From: a virus
Reading direction: 5' to 3' (one strand)
IMG/VR virus record: IMGVR_UViG_3300036846_000873
Location: 1 to 45,004 of that record
Length of the DNA: 45,004 nt
The position numbers were made by a program, and so were the translations under genes. This document shows, in pieces, positions 38,284-45,004 of this stretch (position 1 is its first letter; every line of letters starts with the position of its first letter). The notes under the pieces were generated by a model. It saw only the letters and a list, made by a program, of their open reading frames with translations, was not told the DNA's origin and made no database searches.

Positions 38284-40090
38284 GAATACAGTTGCATTGC
38301 AGGTAAGACCCCCTGAGGTAGCACAAGGAGGTGCTGCGAATCCATTTGCTGCTGGCGTCGATATTATGCGGATGCAGCAGCTGGGAAATGAGAATAGGCG
38401 ATTCCAACTACAGCTTCAGGCTAATGGTAGGATAGGAGATATCATGTCAGCCGCTCCCTCTCTTGAAGAGGGACTAGCACAAGTTGCTCGAGACCCAATT
38501 GCAGGGGCGTACGGTTCTGAGTACTTGAAGAACATGCGGGATATGCAAAGTGCGTTGGCAACCACGCAAAAGACAGAATTGGAGACTAATAGAACAGCGC
38601 TGCAAGCGTATACCCAGGCTTTGGCTCCTCTTTACCAAGCTAATTTGGCTGGAGCAAGTATGGATGAGATGCAAGCTATTGCATCAGGGGCAATGAGGCA
38701 AGCGACAGCATTGTCGCCACCTGGGAGAGCAGCTCGGACGAACCAGATAGTTGACGCGGTCAATAGCGCCCTCTTCGATGGACTACCTGCTGATAGAACG
38801 CAGGCGGGGGTGGCTTTTGGTCGCAGGATGTCGAATATGCTTGCTACAAGTGGGATGGGGGCTCCGGAGTATGCAAACATTGTTGGGAAGCCAGATACGA
38901 TTGATGATGGTCTCCACCTTCATACTGGAATGAATGTCCCAGGCTTCGGCTTTGTGCCTTCGGGGCAGGTCATCCAGAAGCAGGTGCCACTGGGTACGAC
39001 TGTTACACCAGGACAGGTGCCACTTGGAGCCCAGCCAGATCCAGCTACTGGGCTTATGCCTTCGTCTAGTATGCAGCTTCCTCTCTCTCCAAGGGTTAGA
39101 CCAGACTTTGCACCAGGGGGCATCATCCCTAACCAGTTAGCGCCACCGGCTCCTGCTCCAACAGCCGCTGCTCCTGCTCTAACAACTGCACCAGCAGCGC
39201 CGACTGTAGCTCCTGGTTCAACAACGACTCCATCAGCTGGCCAGACCTCGGAATTGACTGGTAAGCCTATATACGACCCGGCGCATGTACAGGTTCCAAG
39301 TGTTCCTGGTACAACAGGGACAGGGGGTAGATTTATTTGGAGTAATCCAGTTCAAGAGAAGGCAGCAGAAGGTTTGTTGGATCATTATAATACTGATGGA
39401 CACAGAGAGTACGAAGGCTTCACTAGAAGCCAAGAGCAACTGACTTATATTGATAATGCAATTGACCAACTTGCTATGGCAACAGACGATCATGGGCTGT
39501 TGAAGCCTGGAGCATTTGGCGAGGTAAGGCAAGGATTAGCTAGGGCTTGGAACACCGCTATTGATGTTCTACAGGCTAACAACTTTAATGTAGGGGAGAA
39601 AGATAAGGTTGATCCACGTGCACTAGCGTCGGAGGAGAGCTTGCAGAAGGCAAGTCGCCTCTTACAATATTCAACAGTTACAGCAGCCTTTGGTGCACAG
39701 AGGGAAGCAGCACAAACTATTCAAAGTGCAGGAAAGTCTGTGCCAGGGCTTGAAAACACGATATTGGGTAATAAGCTGCTCATTGAGAGCTTGAGGACAG
39801 CGGCTCAACGCGGTGTTGACCTCCGCAGATTCCAGAATAGCTGGCTTGCTGATCCTAGAACACATGGGAGTTTGCAGGGATCGGAGGAAGAATTTAATAG
39901 GATACATCCACCAGGCACTTATGCACAGGCTACACTTGATAAGTTTGGATTGGGGGCTAACGGCTTCCAAAGCGTTGGCGCAATTGAGAATGCTGTGCAG
40001 CATAGGTGGATAACACCGGAGTTTGCTTCTCAAGCTGCAATAAGGTTTGAAAGGGCTAATCCGCAGCCTTCTGGAGCAGGAGGTCCATAA
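38276..40090 (+). CDS. probable ejection protein (604 aa)
   Basis: The protein (MPRNTVALQVRPPEVAQGGA...) has long Ala/Gln/Met-rich helices in its first 200 residues. A Pro/Thr/Ala-rich linker follows at about 270-345, then a helical C-terminal domain (YNTDGHREYEGFTRSQEQLT, later AQTIQSAGKSVPGL). Size, place and composition resemble large internal proteins such as P22 gp16/gp20, but no enzyme motif or direct family match is seen. Confidence 0.65.
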   Translation: MPRNTVALQVRPPEVAQGGAANPFAAGVDIMRMQQLGNENRRFQLQLQANGRIGDIMSAAPSLEEGLAQVARDPIAGAYGSEYLKNMRDMQSALATTQKTELETNRTALQAYTQALAPLYQANLAGASMDEMQAIASGAMRQATALSPPGRAARTNQIVDAVNSALFDGLPADRTQAGVAFGRRMSNMLATSGMGAPEYANIVGKPDTIDDGLHLHTGMNVPGFGFVPSGQVIQKQVPLGTTVTPGQVPLGAQPDPATGLMPSSSMQLPLSPRVRPDFAPGGIIPNQLAPPAPAPTAAAPALTTAPAAPTVAPGSTTTPSAGQTSELTGKPIYDPAHVQVPSVPGTTGTGGRFIWSNPVQEKAAEGLLDHYNTDGHREYEGFTRSQEQLTYIDNAIDQLAMATDDHGLLKPGAFGEVRQGLARAWNTAIDVLQANNFNVGEKDKVDPRALASEESLQKASRLLQYSTVTAAFGAQREAAQTIQSAGKSVPGLENTILGNKLLIESLRTAAQRGVDLRRFQNSWLADPRTHGSLQGSEEEFNRIHPPGTYAQATLDKFGLGANGFQSVGAIENAVQHRWITPEFASQAAIRFERANPQPSGAGGP

Positions 40091-40969
40091 ATGGCTGATG
40101 AACCTCAAAGCAAGTATACACCAGAATACTTTAAGAGCTTGCTGCCTCCTCCGGTTGTAGATCCCCATCCTATGGAGCCGACAATTAGCACGGCTGAGAG
40201 CCCAGATACAACCCCCTCGCAGTGGCTTACAGGGCCTAGTGGAACACCCCTGCAACCTTACTTGCGTGAAGGGGCCATTGCAGCTAATCAGCTGGGTGTT
40301 GGTGTAGCACAGCTCGGAGCGATAATTCCCAGGCTTGGTTATTACGGAGTTGAACAAGCTGGTCTTATTCCTAGAGATAGCACACCTAGTTGGTTAAAGA
40401 GCGAAAATATAGCAAGTGAATTGACATTACCTGGATTGCAGCCACAAAATATGCTAGAGAGAGAAACCGCTGCTGGAGCAAGAGGTGCTGGATTTATGCT
40501 GCCTATTGCTGCAGCTACTAGGAATCCAAGCTTGGTTTTGAGAGGAGCCTTACCAGGCATAACTTCACAAACAGCTAGGGAGTTTGGTGCCTCTCCTGGT
40601 ACAGCTGATGTGATTGGTGCGGTTACAGGATTAGCTACTATACCTGGACAGGGTGGTGGTTTCATGGGTACAGCAGGCACACTCGCTGATAGATCAGAGA
40701 GAGCTGTCTTGGGGTTACGGGCTGGAGAAGCTGGTGCTGCAATAGGTGGGTTAATTCATCCAAGTGTTGCTGTAGCTGGTAGACTAGCTGGTTTATATTT
40801 ACCTGCATTAATACACAGATTGCGAGGTATTAATTTTGGTTCCGTTGCAAGGACTCTTGCACCAAGCTTAGGATTGGGGTACGGTATTGCTGATCAGGGG
40901 GATATTGCTCCACCCGAGGGTGGAGCGCCATTCACAATGCCTAACCCATTCGGAGCCGCCGTACCATAA
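40091..40969 (+). CDS. probable ejection protein, hydrophobic (292 aa)
   Basis: The protein (MADEPQSKYTPEYFKSLLPP...) has a disordered N-terminus, then Gly/Ala-rich semi-hydrophobic helices (AGAAIGGLIHPSVAVAGRLA, then GLYLPALIHRLRG) that could insert in a membrane. It follows the 604-aa protein with no gap and ends the rightward block. It is convergent with the minus-strand gene at 40941, which overlaps it by 29 nt. No family is recognised. Confidence 0.6.
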   Translation: MADEPQSKYTPEYFKSLLPPPVVDPHPMEPTISTAESPDTTPSQWLTGPSGTPLQPYLREGAIAANQLGVGVAQLGAIIPRLGYYGVEQAGLIPRDSTPSWLKSENIASELTLPGLQPQNMLERETAAGARGAGFMLPIAAATRNPSLVLRGALPGITSQTAREFGASPGTADVIGAVTGLATIPGQGGGFMGTAGTLADRSERAVLGLRAGEAGAAIGGLIHPSVAVAGRLAGLYLPALIHRLRGINFGSVARTLAPSLGLGYGIADQGDIAPPEGGAPFTMPNPFGAAVP

Positions 40970-41204
40970 TGGTAAAAGGTAAGGCAAGAAGCTTCCATAG
41001 GGCAAGAAGCAAATAATATGCAAGCATAGTCATAGCCCAGAACATGAGCGCCAGACAAATTGCTGTAAAGAAGCCTAGCTCATGTGCAAGTATAAGCATA
41101 ATCACAGCGAACATTATAAACCTTATGATTGATCGAATCCTGCCCAAGTTAGCTAAGATGAAGAAGGCAAGGAGGATGCCTGTGGCGATTTCGAGGATAA
41201 ACAT
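40941..41204 (-). CDS. multi-span membrane protein (87 aa)
   Basis: AAAGGAG precedes the ATG. Three hydrophobic segments can be read: MFILEIATGILLAFFILANL, then RFIMFAVIMLILAHELGFF, then LMFWAMTMLAYYLLLALWKL. A basic tail (MVRRLRMG) ends it. The size and three spans suit a class I holin, but no lysin is next to it; other membrane roles are possible. It is the last gene of the minus-strand replication block. Confidence 0.65.
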   Translation of the reverse strand: MFILEIATGILLAFFILANLGRIRSIIRFIMFAVIMLILAHELGFFTAICLALMFWAMTMLAYYLLLALWKLLALPFTIMVRRLRMG

Positions 41205-41233
41205 TGAAGGTCTCCTTTGATTGAGCGTGCCAA

Positions 41234-41254
41234 ACCCACCGTTTGAATTTCAAA
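41234..41254 (-). repeat. 21-bp dispersed repeat, copy 3
   Basis: Read on the minus strand this is identical to copies 1 and 2 (TTTGAAATTCAAACGGTGGG...). It lies 29 nt before the start of the membrane gene and on the same strand, like copies 1 and 2 relative to their next genes. Downstream, GTTTGGC extends the match to the spacer of the promoter at 3019-3047. Confidence 0.8.
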
Positions 41255-41273
41255 CCCGTCTATTGTAGCTATC

Positions 41274-41633
41274 TCATTCCTTTGCCTCCTTCCCCTCTTG
41301 AGGGTCTTTTTCCTTCATCAGCTTCACAACCGGTCTCCGTGCCTTAGCTCCAAGCGGGGTCTTTTGGAAGATAGGCAAAGCTGGCTGCCTTGTCGTCGTC
41401 GTTACCATATCTCTTTGCTCCAAGACGGCCCTGCCTGCTGCGGTTATCCCCCATATCCTAAGGCGGACTTCGATGCGGTGGCCCTTGTGGTCTGCATAGT
41501 CCCTTGCGTACCCTGCATTCACCAGATCCTGCACCATCCTAATTCTTGCCTCGGAAACGAGGTCGATTGCGGTTAGGTGCCGCAGGGCAAGCTTCCTAAG
41601 AAGATCCATCTTTGCGGGGCTGAGGGCCATCAT
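41274..41633 (-). CDS. winged-helix-like protein (119 aa)
   Basis: The protein (MMALSPAKMDLLRKLALRHL...) has helix, helix, and a strand pair (RIEVRLRIWGITAAGRAVLE) that together resemble a winged-helix domain of the type that ends in ITxxGRxVLE. The C-terminus is basic and Pro-rich. The first of two adjacent ATGs is used; it overlaps the helicase-like gene's stop. It may regulate this block or bind origin DNA; this is inferred. Confidence 0.65.
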   Translation of the reverse strand: MMALSPAKMDLLRKLALRHLTAIDLVSEARIRMVQDLVNAGYARDYADHKGHRIEVRLRIWGITAAGRAVLEQRDMVTTTTRQPALPIFQKTPLGAKARRPVVKLMKEKDPQEGKEAKE

Positions 41634-42895
41634 TCCACTCCTGCATGAATGAACTTAGGTTGAGGCATCCATTTGGTTGTGTCGACCCGGATCATGCGCT
41701 GTGTTTTCTCTGCGACAGCGATGAGGGAGGGGATTTTGTCTGTTGTTGCTCGCATAGAGAGGAACTCATATATCTCCTTGTCCTCAAGGGGCTTCTTTTT
41801 GTCCCTGTATTTGGATATAAGGAAGTAATGCAGCTCTTCGAGGATCTGGGAGTCAGACTTTCCTGTCATTGCCCGGAAGATGTCAGGCATTCGCTTCTCG
41901 GCCTCTAAGAGCCATCCTAGTGCCCTTGTCACATCCTCTCCATGTATTAGCATCTCCCCTGTCCGGCTCACCGCCGCGATCATGCTCAATTTTATCAAAT
42001 ACTGGGTCCGAGTGGTGTTGTAATGAACCAGCTTGGAATGGGTTGGAGTTGGCGGACCGTCTGCGGCATCCCAGTCAGAGAGGAGCTTCTCTGCATTCTT
42101 CGAGGCCCGCATCCGGCCGAACTGGGCTTTTATAAAGCCAAGCCGCTTTAGGATGTGATCCTTGATTTTCTCCCGACCTGGGGCCTTGTACCACAGCTCT
42201 TTCTTGATGGTGGAATCGGAGTAGATCATTATGATGCGGCGGGCGAGGCCTGTGTCCCAGGCGACATCGGGGAAGTGGGAGACGAAGTAAGCTGGCTGGA
42301 CACCGCCGAGGATGGTGAACTGGGGGTTAGGTATCTTGACATCCTGCGATGGGCCATGGCGACGGGTCTCCGAGTGCATAGGGTTGTTGTTCCAAATTCC
42401 ATTGAGGACAGACATGAAAGAGGAGTCGTATATGGGCAAGAGGAGTTCGAATTCTTCCGCTGCAACTAGGAGGGTGTGGTAGATGAAGGTTGGGTTTTGG
42501 TCTTTGAGGGGGTTAACATTCGAGAGGAGATGCACTTGCTTGGCATCATTCAGATCATCGATGATTGAGGCGCGAGTAACGTTATGCGGGGCTACGTGAA
42601 AGGCATTTGCTAACTCTCCATTGCTGGCGCTATGGTCGGGGTCTTTTGCCTCACTCCATAGCTGCCGCACAATTTCTATTATGGCCTTGCCATGTCCTGG
42701 TGGAGCCACAAGGAAGACATAGAGATTGGGGTAGGTGATATAGGGTCCCACCTCTATCCATATTCGTCTTTCACAGGCGCCTCCTACGAGGGTAATGGCT
42801 GACCAAATCCGATGGATCTCGCTAGTGCGGAAGTCCTCTGTGTAGAGCATGAAGTCAGAGATAAGGTCTGTCCAGGCTCCATTGCTTTGTGGCAC
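41630..42895 (-). CDS. P-loop helicase/primase-like protein, DUF3987-type (421 aa)
   Basis: The N-terminal IHRIWSAITLVGGACERRIW then YITYPNLYVFLVAPPGHGKA is the start of a phage P-loop family often annotated as DUF3987 or primase-helicase. Walker A is APPGHGKA (64-71), with Ala71 in place of the usual Thr/Ser. A Walker B-like LLVAAEEFELLLP is at about 142-154 and an arginine-rich DTGLARRIIMIY near 215. It probably drives DNA unwinding at replication. GTG start at 42895 with GAGAGGGG. It lies next to the polymerase gene. Confidence 0.75.
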   Translation of the reverse strand: MPQSNGAWTDLISDFMLYTEDFRTSEIHRIWSAITLVGGACERRIWIEVGPYITYPNLYVFLVAPPGHGKAIIEIVRQLWSEAKDPDHSASNGELANAFHVAPHNVTRASIIDDLNDAKQVHLLSNVNPLKDQNPTFIYHTLLVAAEEFELLLPIYDSSFMSVLNGIWNNNPMHSETRRHGPSQDVKIPNPQFTILGGVQPAYFVSHFPDVAWDTGLARRIIMIYSDSTIKKELWYKAPGREKIKDHILKRLGFIKAQFGRMRASKNAEKLLSDWDAADGPPTPTHSKLVHYNTTRTQYLIKLSMIAAVSRTGEMLIHGEDVTRALGWLLEAEKRMPDIFRAMTGKSDSQILEELHYFLISKYRDKKKPLEDKEIYEFLSMRATTDKIPSLIAVAEKTQRMIRVDTTKWMPQPKFIHAGVE

Positions 42896-42953
42896 ATTGC
42901 CCCTCTCTCATTTGAGTTTTCACTGGAGCCTTCGCTTTCGCTCAGTCTCCATA

Positions 42954-44444
42954 TTAATGCCTAAACTCAAATTTCTTAAGCCCCCTGGGGTTATTTTCTT
43001 TGTGAAAATAACCCCAGTTGTAGCCAGCTTTGACTTCCACCGGGACTTCAAAGCTTCGCCCGCTCTTCGGATCTACCATTCTTGTTCGAAGGTGATGCAT
43101 AACCCCTCTAATTCTCTCTTCAACTCTATTATCATCTGGAAGCTCAAAGGTGATTGAGTCATATCCTTGAGCAAGGAGCTTAACCTCAGGCACATACTTC
43201 CAGACGCGCCAAAACCCGAGGTTGGTCCTATCTGACGTGGTAGATTGTGGAACAAAAGCAATTGCTTCTCTTGCTGTTGTATCGGCATGAGTGTCCCCAA
43301 AGAAGTGCCGCTCCCGGCCGAAAGGCGTGATTATTTTATAGTTGGTCTGAACCTGTTCAATGCACCACTGCCAGTAGAGGGGAATGCAAGGGAAGGCCGC
43401 CTTGTCCCCTCGACAGTACCTATCTTGGAAGTCTTGTGCATCTTTCTGCGGGATCTTGAGATGCCTTCCCATTGTGAAGGGCGTCCCCATGTAGTTGGTC
43501 AGATGCGATCCCCTCTTTGCCATGTCTCTGAAAGAGAAGTCTCTATAAAAGTTGCGGTTGGCGATTTGTCTATCCTCTGCGGGGTCTCCGGTCCATGGAA
43601 GCTCGGGCCAGACGAGCTTTGCATTGGAGGTATGGAGATCAAAAGACTCGCAAGCATCAAGGTACGACCAATCACCGAACAGGCAGCCGATAATAAAGCC
43701 AACATCACGGGCCTCGCTTTGTTCGAAGTCAATCACGCAAAGAAGATGTCCAGGATCAGCAATGAAGACGTGGCGCAAACGCGGGGAGAGATTCTGTGCA
43801 TTTCCTCCAGTACCGAAGGAGCTTTCAGAGGATGAGGGTCTTCCGCTCTCTGTTCCAGCAATGTTATAGCTGCTTCTAAATCTGAAGTCGCTGTCAACTT
43901 CGGTTTCCATGACTTCAAGTTGCTTAGAGAGGTCACGAATCGCCAATATGTGACTAACAAAGGGTCGGGAGTATAGGTAGTTGTCATGGAGCTTCTCCAG
44001 AGCTGTTCGATCAAGAGAAACTTTCTTCACACCCTTCTTGGAGGTTATGATCTCCGGGAATTTCATAGCGCCGAAGAAGAACTCCCGCAGGTTCTTATTG
44101 CTTCGGGGGATGAGGGGTCTATCCCAAACTGCCTGGGCCATCCTCTGTAAGTTTGTATCAATGCGGGCTATGCGTTCTTTCAAATCTTCACATGCTCTCC
44201 ATCTGGCCTCGATATCGATTGCGAAGCCTCGGAGCATGATGTCCATGTAGGGTGCTTGAAGGGCTCGTTCGAAGTCATAAATGTGCTTGGCTTGCGGCCG
44301 AGGATTGGCATTGCTGTCAAAGAGTTCGTACTCGGCAGACAAGCTTTCATGTGTGAGGGCATTATCCATCCCACAGTAGATTTGATGGATCTCAAACTCG
44401 GTGTGCTGCTTCAGGTCAAGAGTTGCGGATTGCACGGAGGACAT
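42954..44444 (-). CDS. DNA polymerase, family A, without exonuclease domain (496 aa)
   Basis: Motif A is LCVIDFEQSEARDVGFI (about 235-251, DFEQSE), motif B is RDMAKRGSHLTNYMGTP (about 308-324), and motif C is LLAQGYDSITFELPD (about 434-448). The motif C His is replaced by Tyr, but the catalytic Asp remains. Residues 55-230 hold the thumb and template-binding region (NLREFFFGAMKFPEIITSKK). No 3'-5' exonuclease domain precedes it, and the start (MSSVQSATLDLKQHTEFEIH) resembles complete phage proteins of this class. It replicates the phage DNA. Confidence 0.9.
   Translation of the reverse strand: MSSVQSATLDLKQHTEFEIHQIYCGMDNALTHESLSAEYELFDSNANPRPQAKHIYDFERALQAPYMDIMLRGFAIDIEARWRACEDLKERIARIDTNLQRMAQAVWDRPLIPRSNKNLREFFFGAMKFPEIITSKKGVKKVSLDRTALEKLHDNYLYSRPFVSHILAIRDLSKQLEVMETEVDSDFRFRSSYNIAGTESGRPSSSESSFGTGGNAQNLSPRLRHVFIADPGHLLCVIDFEQSEARDVGFIIGCLFGDWSYLDACESFDLHTSNAKLVWPELPWTGDPAEDRQIANRNFYRDFSFRDMAKRGSHLTNYMGTPFTMGRHLKIPQKDAQDFQDRYCRGDKAAFPCIPLYWQWCIEQVQTNYKIITPFGRERHFFGDTHADTTAREAIAFVPQSTTSDRTNLGFWRVWKYVPEVKLLAQGYDSITFELPDDNRVEERIRGVMHHLRTRMVDPKSGRSFEVPVEVKAGYNWGYFHKENNPRGLKKFEFRH
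42985..43017. repeat. 14-bp perfect inverted repeat in the polymerase end
   Basis: CTGGGGTTATTTTC (42985-42998) and GAAAATAACCCCAG (43004-43017) are perfect reverse complements around TTTGT. The hairpin lies within the last codons of the polymerase gene. It has no U-tail on either strand, so it is not a typical terminator. It may be a protein site or mRNA-stability element. Confidence 0.75.
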
Positions 44445-44793
44445 GTTCTTGTACCTTTCTCTCTTCGTAGGGAACCCGGAATCGAGCTGTCTTCAAGTCA
44501 TTCAAGCAAGCAAGCATCCCACGAGACATGCCAAAATCAACATAGAATGCCACCAGATCAGCTGCTTTGAGCCAAGCAAAACCCAAGTTAATGCCAAGTT
44601 CCCTCTCTTCTGGATCATTATCATTGAGGATGTCTGTGTAGAGCTTGTGGCTTGCAATTGGAGCTTCACCTCTTTCCATCGAGTCCATAAAGGCTATCTT
44701 AAGGTAAGCTTTATTCCTCTCTATATACCCGCTGTAAGGGCTCTCTATCACAACTTTCTTGTACTGGATCAGGTTCCTCTTTATGTATTCCAT
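44416..44793 (-). CDS. nucleotide-metabolism-like protein, DUF7768-type (125 aa)
   Basis: The core reads VVIESPYSGYIERNKAYLKI, then EAPIASHKLYTDILNDNDPE, then LGINLGFAWLKAADLVAFYV and DFGMSRGM. This order of SPYxG, APIASHLLYT and DxGxSxGM is typical of phage DUF7768-type proteins, related to nucleoside 2-deoxyribosyltransferases. It may act on nucleosides, but the catalytic Glu is not assigned here. It overlaps the polymerase start by 29 nt. Confidence 0.75.
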   Translation of the reverse strand: MEYIKRNLIQYKKVVIESPYSGYIERNKAYLKIAFMDSMERGEAPIASHKLYTDILNDNDPEERELGINLGFAWLKAADLVAFYVDFGMSRGMLACLNDLKTARFRVPYEERKVQEHVLRAIRNS

Positions 44794-44996
44794 TACTTCT
44801 CACTCCTTATCTCCTTCATCCAGCCATAACTGACTTGTTGCCAGTCCGGATCGGATCGGAGGATGCGAAGAAGCTCATCCTTCCATGACAGGCTGCTGAT
44901 CTCATCATTAGTTAAGTACTTTGCTTTTGTTATCGAGAGACTTCGCCAGCGTCCATTGCGAAAGAGGCGAAGATAGAGACCGTCGAGGTCACTCAT
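44793..44996 (-). CDS. small hypothetical protein (67 aa)
   Basis: AGGGAGAA precedes the ATG at 44996. The protein (MSDLDGLYLRLFRNGRWRSL...) is basic, with aromatic residues and a likely helix (SWKDELLRILRSDPDW). Its stop overlaps the next start (TAATG). No family is recognised. It is upstream of the polymerase cluster; the cluster's promoter must lie beyond the window. Confidence 0.6.
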   Translation of the reverse strand: MSDLDGLYLRLFRNGRWRSLSITKAKYLTNDEISSLSWKDELLRILRSDPDWQQVSYGWMKEIRSEK

Positions 44997-45004
44997 TTCT
45001 CCCT

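Noticed and set aside
1-45004. CRISPR arrays, insertion sequences, integrase or attachment sites
   Set aside because: No regularly spaced repeats with unique spacers, no transposase or integrase motifs, and no tRNA-linked direct repeats were found.

Overview
This window is part of a tailed bacteriophage genome, most likely a podovirus with a P22-like virion plan. The sequence shows recognisable homologues of a P22-type portal, scaffold, coat protein, tail accessory factors gp4 and gp10, and a gp7-like ejection protein, with a PBSX-type large terminase ahead of them. I see no integrase, repressor cassette, tRNA or RNA polymerase gene, so the lifestyle is not shown. Sigma70-like promoters and classic Shine-Dalgarno sites point to a Gram-negative proteobacterial host. 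I cannot name the host. The window cuts a gene on the left and stops inside the replication block on the right.

Layout. (1) 1-4211, minus strand: two rightmost-to-leftmost transcription units of very small genes. Each starts at a good TTGACA/TAAAAT-type promoter, and the long one ends at a GC hairpin (171-189). (2) 4212-4787: a non-coding, origin-like region with a 23-base A tract, a 21-bp inverted repeat and iteron-like AGACTGCAC repeats. (3) 4788-6022, minus: three genes separated by GAAA-tetraloop hairpins. (4) 6023-6600: non-coding divergent region. (5) 6601-11441, plus: probable small terminase, a PD-(D/E)XK nuclease-like protein, a HAD phosphatase-like protein, small membrane proteins, an HNH endonuclease and hypotheticals. 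(6) 11532-24689, plus: large terminase, a tail-fibre-like protein, portal, an SGNH-hydrolase/lytic-transglycosylase fusion, an ADP-ribosyltransferase-like protein, scaffold, and a coat gene interrupted by a group I intron with an HNH gene on each side. (7) 24691-36640, plus: gp4-like factor, a large set of fibre and appendage proteins (several with signal peptides, one with an S74 chaperone), gp10-like factor, a coiled-coil needle or fibre, a sulfotransferase-like protein and a GNAT acetyltransferase. (8) 36645-40969, plus: ejection proteins. (9) 40941-44996, minus: a membrane protein, a winged-helix-like protein, a P-loop helicase/primase-like protein, a family A DNA polymerase without an exonuclease domain, and two small proteins.

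The most striking find is that the coat gene is split. A 24-codon first exon (GTG at 21940) lies far upstream of the obvious coat reading frame. Between them is a 248-nt, ORF-less group I intron whose P1-P9 helices can all be drawn. Its two flanking HNH/AP2-type genes are related to each other and lie outside the intron. Other notable points are two unusual enzyme-bearing virion candidates (SGNH + lytic transglycosylase, and an ART-like protein), the origin-like repeats, and a repeated 21-bp motif at several gene boundaries.
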